From the IMG/VR virus record IMGVR_UViG_3300045253_000025, positions 1 to 55,426 of that record: a stretch of DNA of 55,426 nucleotides, one strand, 5' to 3'. How positions within the stretch are numbered: the stretch's first letter is position 1; every line of letters begins with the position of its first letter. This document shows, in pieces, positions 46,684-53,733 of this stretch. Below the pieces are notes generated by a model that ran no database searches, was not told the DNA's origin, and saw nothing but the letters and a program-made list of their open reading frames with translations. The translations under genes and the position numbers were made by a program. This DNA comes from a virus.

Positions 46684-46789
46684 TTTTTTCTTCCTTTCTA
46701 TCTTTCCCCGAACAAGACCAGCATCTTCCCTCGATCAGATTCTCCTCCGGGATCAAAACGGAACAGTAGATACAGGCGGCGACTCCGGC
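46676..46789 (-). other. Open frame with zinc-ribbon motif, in frame after a TGA stop
   Basis: Thirty-seven codons run on in the same frame after the TGA of the 46790-46972 gene: CIYC and CWSC with 13 residues between, ending at TGA inside the ThyX start (AATGATTGA). No ATG, GTG or usable TTG start precedes the cysteines. Either translation reads through the TGA or starts oddly, or a once longer protein was truncated. Confidence 0.4.
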
Positions 46790-46972
46790 TCAATCCAGCT
46801 TCTCGTTGACCATCTCGACGCGCTGATCGGGATGGAGGGCAAGGTATTCGTAATTGACGATTTCGCCGGTTCGGATGTCAACGAACTCAACCCCCAGCTT
46901 CGCCGTCTCCGCGAAAGCGACTTCCAGGAGCAGCTTCGCCTTTTCGATCGGGAGCAGCTTGGATGCGGTCAT
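46790..46972 (-). CDS. Small helical protein
   Basis: 60 residues, MTASKLLPIEKAKLLLEVAF then ETAKLGVEFVDIRTGEIVNYEYLA. Good ribosome site (GAAAGGAATCGCC before ATG). Overlaps the CsrA gene by 86 bases. Its frame continues past the stop into a zinc-ribbon coding stretch. Function unknown. Confidence 0.5.
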   Translation of the reverse strand: MTASKLLPIEKAKLLLEVAFAETAKLGVEFVDIRTGEIVNYEYLALHPDQRVEMVNEKLD

Positions 46973-47156
46973 GGCGATTCCTTTCTTCGCGTTGGATGGC
47001 GTCGTAGACCTCTGAGCGATTGATCGAGATCGACGGATCACATTCGATATGCAGTCGAACCTTGTCACCACGAATATCAGCGACGGTAATTTTAATATCC
47101 GCGTTCTTACCGATGTAGATTTTTTCGTTTCGCTTACGGGAAAGGACGAGACCCAT
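46887..47156 (-). CDS. csrA-like: CsrA-like RNA-binding regulator
   Basis: 89 residues; the usual CsrA is ~61-70. The start MGLVLSRKRNEKIYIGKNAD with IKITVADIRGDKVRLHIECDPSISINRSEVYDAI matches CsrA strands 1-5. The conserved LSRK and the R of VxxxRxEVYD are kept in the form SINRSEVYD. CsrA dimers bind GGA in leader RNAs and block or change translation. The extended tail overlaps the next gene. The genome contains many GGA-rich leaders. A phage-encoded copy could change host or phage expression. Confidence 0.85.
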   Translation of the reverse strand: MGLVLSRKRNEKIYIGKNADIKITVADIRGDKVRLHIECDPSISINRSEVYDAIQREERNRHDRIQAAPDRKGEAAPGSRFRGDGEAGG

Positions 47157-47171
47157 TGGAGAGATTCCTTT

Positions 47172-49316
47172 CTATTTAGAGACCTTATGCACCTTCGCCT
47201 TGGCTCGCTTCCATAACGAGAGTAGAGGCGGAGAGAGGGAATAAACGAATGCGGGCTGGCCCGGTTTCTCAAACTTGGATTTTGGCTTGTGTTCCTGACG
47301 AGATCGAAAAGCAATCTTTAGCTCAACCAAGTCTCCGAGTTTTCTCTGGAGAGAAGAATGAGGGATGCCCATCTCTCCCGTTAGCTCGTCGATCGTGACT
47401 CCCTTCGGATAGCCAACCAGGATTCTCACGATGTCCAGATGGAATCCGTAAGCGGTATCGAAGGCTAGCTTCTCCGCAATCCGGTAACATCGCTCATCGA
47501 CGGAGCGGAGGCGGAAGACAATCGCTAAGGCTTGAGCGGTTTTGATAATCTGCTTGCACAAGCGAGAACCAATTTCCGATTGAGGACGATAACGGATATC
47601 CTGCTTATGGTCTCGATCTACGGTTGCCCGCAAGCAAGCGATCACTTGCGCCAAAGGGATGATCCGCTCCGCTAGCGAGATCGGAACTGTAGGCAGGCGG
47701 GGGAGGTCTTGCTCCACGAAGTCGGCTAGCCGCTCCTGGAGTCGGAGACGATCCTTATCGAATTGCTGGGGATGTCGAGCGTGCTTCTGCTCCAGCTTGA
47801 GGACTTCCCGGACGTGCTTCTCTCGATCGTAGTCGTGCGGAATAAATTCCCATTTGAGGAACCGCTCGCCTAACGAAGCATGGGATTCCTTGTGAATGAT
47901 GTGAGTCACTCCAGCCAGCGTACCGAAAGTTCCTTCATACGTCCGGCGCTTGACGGTGTTCCCATAAGAGCAAGTAATCAGGCCATCGTAAGCATCACGG
48001 AGAATCGAATAGATTTCCTCCTGAGTCATCCAAGGTTGCTTCATCAGCCAAGTATAGTCCTTAATGATGAGCAGCTTTCCCGTATCGGGATTTGGCTTCC
48101 CGCTCGGATCAATCCCGTCATGGATCAGTTGCGGGATGAGGGAGGGATCGGAACCGTCTTCTAGTTCCATCCCGGAGATCAGCGAGTGCGGGCGAAGCGT
48201 GGATTCGTAATGGCATTGCTCCGAGTGACTGACGGTACGAAGCATCAGGGTCTTCCCCGACGACGGAGGACCGACAATGAATACCCAGATTGGGTCTCCG
48301 CTCCAGCGAGAGGCGATGACTACTGCCAGCATGATCGCCAAGGAGTTTTCCATCTCCTTCGGCAGGTAATAGATCTTCCGATACTCAGCAAGCAAGCGAT
48401 CGAAGGAGAGGGGCTTCCCCTTCACTCTCAGCGGCTTCTCAGGTTGAGCCTCTTTCTCCTTCTCCGGCCCCGGTTTCCCCTCTGCCTTCGACGCTTGGCG
48501 GGTAATAGTTACTTCCTCGCACATCTTCAGTAACTCAGCCCAAGCCTTCTTAGGAGCCTTGGCATGGGCTGATACGAAGTCATTGAGATCGTAGCCTTTT
48601 TTGAGCTTCTTCGGCCAGCGGATACGATGGATCGACTTGGCGACGGGAGAGAGCATCTTAATTGCCCTGTCCATCCCTTTTACCCCAGCTTCGTCATTAT
48701 CGTAGAGTAGCCAGATATCCCGATCACGGAAGGACTCGACCCAATCGGCCTTGAACGTGCTAGCGCCTGGAGCGCCTAGAACCGCTCCCGACGCTCCTGC
48801 CTTCGACCGAAGCCAGTCCAAGGCAAAGCGATCCCAATCGCCTTCCGCGATATAGACAGTCTCAGCCATCGGCAGGGAGTGGACTCCCAAGAGATGCAGC
48901 GGCGTCGGTTGCATGACCGGGCCTTTGCCGTCCCAGGAGCGGACTCCGGCAAACTTCCCTTCGAGGTTGTAGACCGGGAATAAAAAGGCTCCGTCTCGAA
49001 CTCCGAATTTGACCAGCTTTGGGGAGAACGCTTCAGCCGGAAGATTACGAGCTTTTGCTAATCGCTTAAGATCGAAACCTTCCTTAGCTTTCTCAGCCGA
49101 CTCGTATATTTTCTGAAGAAAAGAGGAGGTATTGCCCTGCTCTCCACAAGCGCCAGCGTGGCACTTCCATTGCCCCGTATCCGGGTTGACGTGAAAATGC
49201 TTTTCCTTGAAGCAGAAGGGGCAGTCTCCGACCGCTTCGCCTGAGCCGTTGATCGAGAAGTCGAGACCGAAGAACTCGAACGGGCCTAGCTTGGATTCCT
49301 TGGCTTTGGCAGTCAT
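47172..49316 (-). CDS. Primase-helicase
   Basis: 714 residues. An N-terminal zinc finger has C32-x2-C35 (DCPFC) and C52, C57 (KCHAGACG). TOPRIM includes AEGDWD at ~157-162 and YDNDEAG at ~205-211. A charged linker follows, and a helicase-type ATPase has Walker A GPPSSGKTLM at ~349-358. It primes and unwinds the fork for the family A polymerase. Late LTGEMGIPHSSLQRKLGDLVELK resembles a winged helix. Transcribed from the promoter at 49361-49389. Confidence 0.85.
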   Translation of the reverse strand: MTAKAKESKLGPFEFFGLDFSINGSGEAVGDCPFCFKEKHFHVNPDTGQWKCHAGACGEQGNTSSFLQKIYESAEKAKEGFDLKRLAKARNLPAEAFSPKLVKFGVRDGAFLFPVYNLEGKFAGVRSWDGKGPVMQPTPLHLLGVHSLPMAETVYIAEGDWDRFALDWLRSKAGASGAVLGAPGASTFKADWVESFRDRDIWLLYDNDEAGVKGMDRAIKMLSPVAKSIHRIRWPKKLKKGYDLNDFVSAHAKAPKKAWAELLKMCEEVTITRQASKAEGKPGPEKEKEAQPEKPLRVKGKPLSFDRLLAEYRKIYYLPKEMENSLAIMLAVVIASRWSGDPIWVFIVGPPSSGKTLMLRTVSHSEQCHYESTLRPHSLISGMELEDGSDPSLIPQLIHDGIDPSGKPNPDTGKLLIIKDYTWLMKQPWMTQEEIYSILRDAYDGLITCSYGNTVKRRTYEGTFGTLAGVTHIIHKESHASLGERFLKWEFIPHDYDREKHVREVLKLEQKHARHPQQFDKDRLRLQERLADFVEQDLPRLPTVPISLAERIIPLAQVIACLRATVDRDHKQDIRYRPQSEIGSRLCKQIIKTAQALAIVFRLRSVDERCYRIAEKLAFDTAYGFHLDIVRILVGYPKGVTIDELTGEMGIPHSSLQRKLGDLVELKIAFRSRQEHKPKSKFEKPGQPAFVYSLSPPLLSLWKRAKAKVHKVSK
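49105..49127 (+). repeat. Dispersed motif, type B core, in primase-helicase gene
   Basis: TATATTTTCTGAAGAAAAGA then GG. On the coding strand it encodes part of SSFLQKIYE. The same DNA core elsewhere is read in other frames. Confidence 0.6.
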
Positions 49317-49360
49317 CGCCTAGCCTTCCTTTCCCGTAGTAAATCGTGGGTGAGCGTTCC

Positions 49361-49389
49361 GTTGTAGAGAGACCTCCAAATTGAGTCAA
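49361..49389 (-). promoter_or_regulatory. Sigma70-type promoter, leftward (primase-helicase)
   Basis: Minus strand: TTGACT (49389-49384), 17-base spacer, TACAAC (49366-49361). Predicted start near 49354, ~38 bases before the ATG at 49316. The spacer includes GAGGTCTC, related to the 12-mer. Confidence 0.65.
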
Positions 49390-49574
49390 GACAACTTTTT
49401 CCCACAAAACGGGCAATGAGAAGCTATCAATCGTTTCGGTCGTATGCCTCGATGCTTCTCACTAAGAATTGTCGAGATAAAGATTTGATCCTTTCTAAAT
49501 AGGTTTGATTCGATCTCTGTATTAAATTCCGCTAGCTTCTTATTGACCTCTTTGAAACATTCATGCTCAAGCAT
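49386..49574 (-). CDS. Small protein with C-terminal CPFCG motif
   Basis: 62 residues from the ATG at 49574 (MLEHECFKEVNKKLAEFNTE), ending HCPFCGKKLS. The single CPFCG is common in short phage proteins that bind zinc or act as partners. The ribosome site is from a type A element (49585-49609). Confidence 0.55.
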   Translation of the reverse strand: MLEHECFKEVNKKLAEFNTEIESNLFRKDQIFISTILSEKHRGIRPKRLIASHCPFCGKKLS

Positions 49575-49584
49575 AGACCCTCCC

Positions 49585-49609
49585 TTGAGTTTTGTGAGAA
49601 GAATTATTT
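49585..49609 (+). repeat. Dispersed element type A
   Basis: TTGAGTTTTGTGAGAAGAAT then TATTT. Minus TAA is the stop of the gene at 49604, and AAGGGAGGG precedes the gene at 49574. Confidence 0.85.
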
Positions 49610-49831
49610 GGCTTTCTGCTGATCGGTTCTTCGCAATGCTTCGGCAGTCCATAACTCTGGTCCAATCTCATCTCTTAGCTGTACGACATACGACGGCTCT
49701 CCCGGTTCTTCTTGAAATGTCGCCTCAGCTTCTACGCAAGCTTGAATGATCTGCTGGGCATCGTACTCCTGCGGAGGAACGATACAGGGACAACAATATT
49801 GCTCTGAGAAAATTACTCGATGATCGGTCAT
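49604..49831 (-). CDS. Hypothetical 75-residue protein
   Basis: Starts MTDHRVIFSEQYCCPCIVPP at 49831 (ATGA with the polymerase stop). CCPC, then YDAQQIIQACVEAEATFQEEPGEPSYVVQLRDEIGPEL. Some similarity to small phage proteins of unknown function. Coupled to the polymerase. Confidence 0.5.
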   Translation of the reverse strand: MTDHRVIFSEQYCCPCIVPPQEYDAQQIIQACVEAEATFQEEPGEPSYVVQLRDEIGPELWTAEALRRTDQQKAK

Positions 49832-51765
49832 ACCTCGATCTCCTTTGGCTCCGACCATTTCTTCGTAACGACTGAGACGGAAACGGGGGTCGGAATCCCG
49901 TAGCGTTGTCCTGGTTCTTCCATCTGCTCAACGATCCATTCTCGCATTGACTTGTTGGATTTGAGATCGGCAGGTAGCTCCAGGATCAACTCATCGTGTA
50001 CTTGGAGAACGATCTTCGGACGAGGAACAGTCCGAGAGACGTACTGGCATCGCTCGTTATATTTCAGATTCAACATCGCTTCCTTGATGATGTCTCCCGC
50101 TGATCCCTGGATGCGGTTATTGAAAGCGGAGTAGGGACGTTCCCGGTCGATCGGGATTCGATAGCCGGAAAGCGTCGTCGTGTATCCCTTTCGCTTGGCG
50201 TCAGAGATCGTCTCGTCCATCAGCGAGGAGACTCCCACGAACCGCTGGCGGAATCGCTGGTAGGCTCCGGCCATACCCGCCGTATCGTCTCCGCGCTTCT
50301 CGCCTGCTCCATAGGGTACGGCAAAGTCAAAATTCTTGGTCCGCTTGTACTTCCAATGATGTGGGGAACATTTGTCCTTCAGTTGATCGCCGGGGAGATT
50401 CCACATCTCCATCGCTACGGCCAGATGGATCGACTCACCCCGCTCGAAAGCAGCGATCAGCTTCTCCTCTTTGGCGAGGTAAGCCATGATCCGCCATTCG
50501 AGATTGGAGTAGTCGATATCGTACCAGAAGCAACCGGAGCGAGGACCAAATAGCATCCGTAGCGGCATCTCCGCCTTGAGGCTGACGTTCTGCGCGTTGG
50601 GATCGGAGGAGGAATAGCGGGTAGCGACCGTTCCCCATTGGTTGAGCGAAGGATGAATAATCCACTGGCGATCTTCCAGGCGGGAGCCGCGAAGATAATC
50701 GGAGGAGTAATTGACGGCGGAGTTGGCGTTGCGATTTGTCAGGAGCGTATCAATCAGGATCGCTCGGTCTGATTTGTCCTTGACGTACTCCCGCTCTCCA
50801 CCTTCCTCGTTGCACTCATTACCGATTCGCAACCACCATGCCTTGAGGACATCCTTGTCCGTCGAGGGAGCGGACTCTCCAGTCTGCTTATTCGGCTTGC
50901 CGCGTTTGATGACTGGCATCCGTAGCTTGCCGAAAAACAGCTTCGAGAGTTGCTGATGAGAGTTGGGGTTGAACTCGCCATCGAAACCGAACCGCTTGGC
51001 GCAGCGGACGATCTTCTCCTTCGAGCGGGATTGGATTGACTTGTATCGCCTGATCTCTCGATGGAGCATCATCTTGTGAGTGCAGAGACCGGCTTCCTGC
51101 ATCTCGTTAGTGACCGGGATCAATCGTCGCTCCCGCTCGTAGAGAGCGGAGAGACCTTCCAGAGCCAGACATTCCTTGAAGAAGATGTAGAGCCGCATCG
51201 TACGGATCGCATCGTTGACTCCGTAGCGAGACAGGAGCGTTGACTTAGGATCGGCAGCCTTGGGAAGCCAGTAATCCCATTGCCATTCTTCCGCCAAGTT
51301 CCAGCCTGCTTTCTTGGCGACTGATCCGACGCGGCGGAGACGCTGGACTTCTTTCGCTAGCTCTCGCTCGTCGTCATCCGGGAAGTCGAGATACTTGAGA
51401 GCGAGGTCTTTCAGGTTGTGGGATTCGCGGGAGTTCAAGACGTGCGACATTCCCAGCGTATCATCGAGCTTGTCCCAGAGAGGATTCTTGGCGAAATAAT
51501 TCTGAAACTCGTAGCCGATATTCGAGAGAGCTTTGATATCGAAGGTTGCATTATGAAAGATCAGCCGATCAGCGGAGCCGATCAAGTCGATGATCTCGTG
51601 ACGATCCAGGCAGGGGATAGCAACGGAGCGGGTGAACGGATCGACCTTCCACTCCCACCAACAGGTATTTCCCTTGTCATCACAAGTCGAGACAGCGAAG
51701 GGACGGCAACCGCTATAGAGAGCAGTTCCGTTTGTCTCACAATCCAGAGCAAGCAGTTTGGGCAT
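49828..51765 (-). CDS. polA-like: Family A DNA polymerase
   Basis: 645 residues. The N-terminal 3'-5' exonuclease starts with LALDCETNG (~5-13) and HNATFDIKAL. Polymerase motif A is FWYDIDYSNLEWRIM (~413-427), the O-helix is KRTKNFDFAVPYGAG (~473-487) and motif C is QVHDELILELP (~588-598). All catalytic residues are present. It replicates phage DNA with the primase-helicase. Next to it lie an ssDNA-binding-like gene and a terminator. Motif B has F/Y as usual, so dideoxynucleotide behaviour is not predicted here. Confidence 0.95.
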   Translation of the reverse strand: MPKLLALDCETNGTALYSGCRPFAVSTCDDKGNTCWWEWKVDPFTRSVAIPCLDRHEIIDLIGSADRLIFHNATFDIKALSNIGYEFQNYFAKNPLWDKLDDTLGMSHVLNSRESHNLKDLALKYLDFPDDDERELAKEVQRLRRVGSVAKKAGWNLAEEWQWDYWLPKAADPKSTLLSRYGVNDAIRTMRLYIFFKECLALEGLSALYERERRLIPVTNEMQEAGLCTHKMMLHREIRRYKSIQSRSKEKIVRCAKRFGFDGEFNPNSHQQLSKLFFGKLRMPVIKRGKPNKQTGESAPSTDKDVLKAWWLRIGNECNEEGGEREYVKDKSDRAILIDTLLTNRNANSAVNYSSDYLRGSRLEDRQWIIHPSLNQWGTVATRYSSSDPNAQNVSLKAEMPLRMLFGPRSGCFWYDIDYSNLEWRIMAYLAKEEKLIAAFERGESIHLAVAMEMWNLPGDQLKDKCSPHHWKYKRTKNFDFAVPYGAGEKRGDDTAGMAGAYQRFRQRFVGVSSLMDETISDAKRKGYTTTLSGYRIPIDRERPYSAFNNRIQGSAGDIIKEAMLNLKYNERCQYVSRTVPRPKIVLQVHDELILELPADLKSNKSMREWIVEQMEEPGQRYGIPTPVSVSVVTKKWSEPKEIEV

Positions 51766-51783
51766 TGGAATCCTTCCGCGATA

Positions 51784-51819
51784 GAAAACCCGCTCCGCAG
51801 CATCATACTACGGAGCGGG
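51784..51819 (-). terminator. Rho-independent terminator
   Basis: Minus strand CCCGCTCCG (51819-51811) pairs with CGGAGCGGG (51797-51789), nine perfect pairs, then TTTTC. Lies between the ssDNA-binding-like gene and the polymerase gene. Confidence 0.85.
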
Positions 51820-51881
51820 ACACCCGTTACCTAGCGGAGATGAAATGCTAGGCTGCGATCCGATCCTCCTTGAGCCTCTGT

Positions 51882-51908
51882 ATCCGGCCTGTACTCAGGC
51901 AGGATTTC
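51882..51908 (-). repeat. 27-bp repeat, copy 2
   Basis: Plus strand TGTATCCGGCCTGTACTCAG then GCAGGATT. One mismatch to 20999-21025. It can form a GCCTG-AGTA-CAGGC hairpin on the transcript. Lies downstream of the ssDNA-binding-like gene. Confidence 0.7.
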
Positions 51909-51923
51909 TATTCCGGTCCCAAC

Positions 51924-52490
51924 CTACTTCTCTTTCCCCCCGCGTCCGTTCGTTTCCACGAGACTCAAGACGTTCAGATTGAGGTACTGGCCGGAGTCTC
52001 CCCCGAATTTAATCCGAATCTTGCAGACCGGCTTTTCCTTGGAGATCGCTTCGGCCAGCTTGGGAAGCTCAGCAGGAGTGATGTCCTCGACGTTGTAACC
52101 GATCGTATCGAGCGTCCGCTGGAAGCGGTTGATCGCTTCGATGGCTTTGGTCTCGTCGGAGTGAGCCAGCGTATCACGGCGATAGGGCTGCATCCCCTTA
52201 GCGTCTCCTGCCGTCTGAACAACGAAGCGGAGAATGAACCAGGGAGTGACCGGCTGAGCCGGGCGATAGCTGGACGAGGAAGGCTTACCGACAGCAGGCT
52301 TGGCTGGGAATAAGCCGGTCTGCGCAGAAACCAGTTGAGCAGTGTAATCGCCTTCGGGAATCTTCGGCTGGTCGAAACCTCCGCCTCCCATATCCTTAGC
52401 TTTCTTCCAGTTCTTTGCCAACGAAGGATCGGACCAAGCTTTCGAATCGACCTTGCCCTTCGTGGCTCCTGACTTCTTCGAGAATGACAT
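51924..52490 (-). CDS. ssDNA-binding-like protein (DUF669-type)
   Basis: 188 residues. A basic N-terminus, then IPEGDYTAQLVSAQTG and TPWFILRFVVQTAGDAKGM, a C-terminal ITPAELPKLAEAISKEKPVCKIRIKF. The order of strands with a KPVCKI segment resembles DUF669/SSB-like phage proteins that coat single strands during recombination. Adjacent to recombinase and exonuclease genes. Confidence 0.6.
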   Translation of the reverse strand: MSFSKKSGATKGKVDSKAWSDPSLAKNWKKAKDMGGGGFDQPKIPEGDYTAQLVSAQTGLFPAKPAVGKPSSSSYRPAQPVTPWFILRFVVQTAGDAKGMQPYRRDTLAHSDETKAIEAINRFQRTLDTIGYNVEDITPAELPKLAEAISKEKPVCKIRIKFGGDSGQYLNLNVLSLVETNGRGGKEK

Positions 52491-52549
52491 AACGGGTTAC
52501 TCCTTAAATGAAAAACAAAACTGACAATCAAAAAGGGAAGCTGCCGTGT

Positions 52550-52612
52550 GGTTACTGCTTCACTCCGTTGAACCACCTTCCGGTCACTGCAAAGCAGCCT
52601 ATTTTCGGCAGC
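52550..52612 (-). ncRNA. Three-way-junction RNA element, possible terminator
   Basis: Minus transcript: GCTGCCG/CGGCAGC (52612-52606 with 52556-52550) closes over two inner hairpins, CTGC-TTT-GCAG (52597-52587) and GTGGTT/AACCAC (52576-52558). A run of Ts follows at ~52545-52541. It sits between recombinase and ssDNA-binding-like genes. A terminator is the simplest reading; a structured leader is an alternative. Confidence 0.5.
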
Positions 52613-52615
52613 CCC

Positions 52616-53539
52616 CTATTTTTTCTTCCGCTTGAACTTCGAGACTTCGATATCAGAATTATCCGGCTCATCTTCCTCGTCTTCCTCCTCCTCGAATGGA
52701 TCGCGGAGCTTGTTTTGGAAAGCGAGGTTGAGATTCTTCCAAGCTTGCTCCGGGCCTTCGCCAGCGGGGACGCATCGTAAGGGATGGCCGTCTTCGCAAT
52801 CAAGGAAGCAATCCGTCGAGCGAGCATTGCCAATCCAAAGCGACTCGGTTCCCCGGACGAAGATCACCCGCTGAGCTTCCTTGTAGCCGTAGTAAAAAGC
52901 AAAGTCGGTATACATCTTGAGGAACTTGAACATCCGAGGAGTACAGGACGGAGAAGTCTGGTTATATGCAGACTGCGAGTCTTCGACCTCTAGCTCCCGC
53001 TGCTTGGCATGGGAGAGGAACGTCACGATCACTCCGTTGTCCCGGTACGCTTCGCAAAGACCCAAGATGAGCGAATCTACCGCATCCCAATCCTGATGCT
53101 CAAACGCTCCATGATCGGTAATTCCTCGCTGACGACACTGGTACTCACGAGCAAGAACGTACAAAGCATCGGCAGTATCAAAATGAACGCAAGCCGGGCG
53201 GGATTTTTCTGGTAAAGAAAGATACTTCTCCTGGTATTTAATGAGCCGGGCGAATGTCAATTCCGGCTCTCCAGCTTTGCGATCCGGGATCATCATAATC
53301 GGCAGATTCCTCCGGCCTCGCTCCATCTGGAAGTTGACGGAATCTTCGATCTCGGCTAGCAGGGATGACTTGCCGACTCCCTTAGCGCCGTAGATCAGGA
53401 TGATATGTTCGAGCAGCGTCTTGGGCGGCTCATTCTTGTGGGTCGGGAGATGGATTCCAGCGAGGTCTTCCGATTGGCCGTTAGATTCAGATCGCTTGGA
53501 ACGGGTCGATCCACCGCGTTCTTTCTTGACGATGGGCAT
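52616..53539 (-). CDS. RecA/Sak4-like ATPase recombinase
   Basis: 307 residues. Walker A IYGAKGVGKSS (~49-59), Walker B-like ACVHFDTAD (~116-124), then GVIVTFLSHAKQRE with sensor features. The C-terminus has the acidic EEEEDEEDE and basic KFKRKKK. This fits Sak4-like single-strand annealing/recombination ATPases of phages. It lies with exonuclease and ssDNA-binding-like genes. Transcribed from the promoter at 53574-53602. Dispersed motif at 53200-53221. Confidence 0.75.
   Translation of the reverse strand: MPIVKKERGGSTRSKRSESNGQSEDLAGIHLPTHKNEPPKTLLEHIILIYGAKGVGKSSLLAEIEDSVNFQMERGRRNLPIMMIPDRKAGEPELTFARLIKYQEKYLSLPEKSRPACVHFDTADALYVLAREYQCRQRGITDHGAFEHQDWDAVDSLILGLCEAYRDNGVIVTFLSHAKQRELEVEDSQSAYNQTSPSCTPRMFKFLKMYTDFAFYYGYKEAQRVIFVRGTESLWIGNARSTDCFLDCEDGHPLRCVPAGEGPEQAWKNLNLAFQNKLRDPFEEEEDEEDEPDNSDIEVSKFKRKKK
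53200..53221 (+). repeat. Dispersed motif, type B core, in recombinase gene
   Basis: GGGATTTTTCTGGTAAAGAA then AG. On the coding strand it encodes LSLPEKSRP. Same core, different frame from the primase-helicase copy. Confidence 0.55.
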
Positions 53540-53573
53540 CTCAAAAATCCTTTCGATACGAGTGAGAAGTCAA

Positions 53574-53602
53574 AGGGTAGCGAAGTCTCAAAATCCTGTC
53601 AA
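53574..53602 (-). promoter_or_regulatory. Sigma70-type promoter, leftward (recombination genes)
   Basis: Minus strand: TTGACA (53602-53597), 17-base spacer, TACCCT (53579-53574). The spacer contains an exact TTTTGAGACTTC (53593-53582). The rest of the gap 53603-53733 holds no gene. Confidence 0.7.
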
Positions 53603-53733
53603 GTCTAAAAATGATAGCTGAATACCGCCTACCGTATTGCACGAGTCTCGGCACACTTCGAGCGTCACGAACTGCATCCTCGCGTCAGATAGCCAACACT
53701 GACAAACCTAGCTATCTCAGCCATCTCAGTGAT

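Noticed and set aside
46676-46792. Genome-wide reassignment of TGA
   Set aside because: TGA ends many genes in ATGA and TGATG overlaps, so it is a normal stop codon here.
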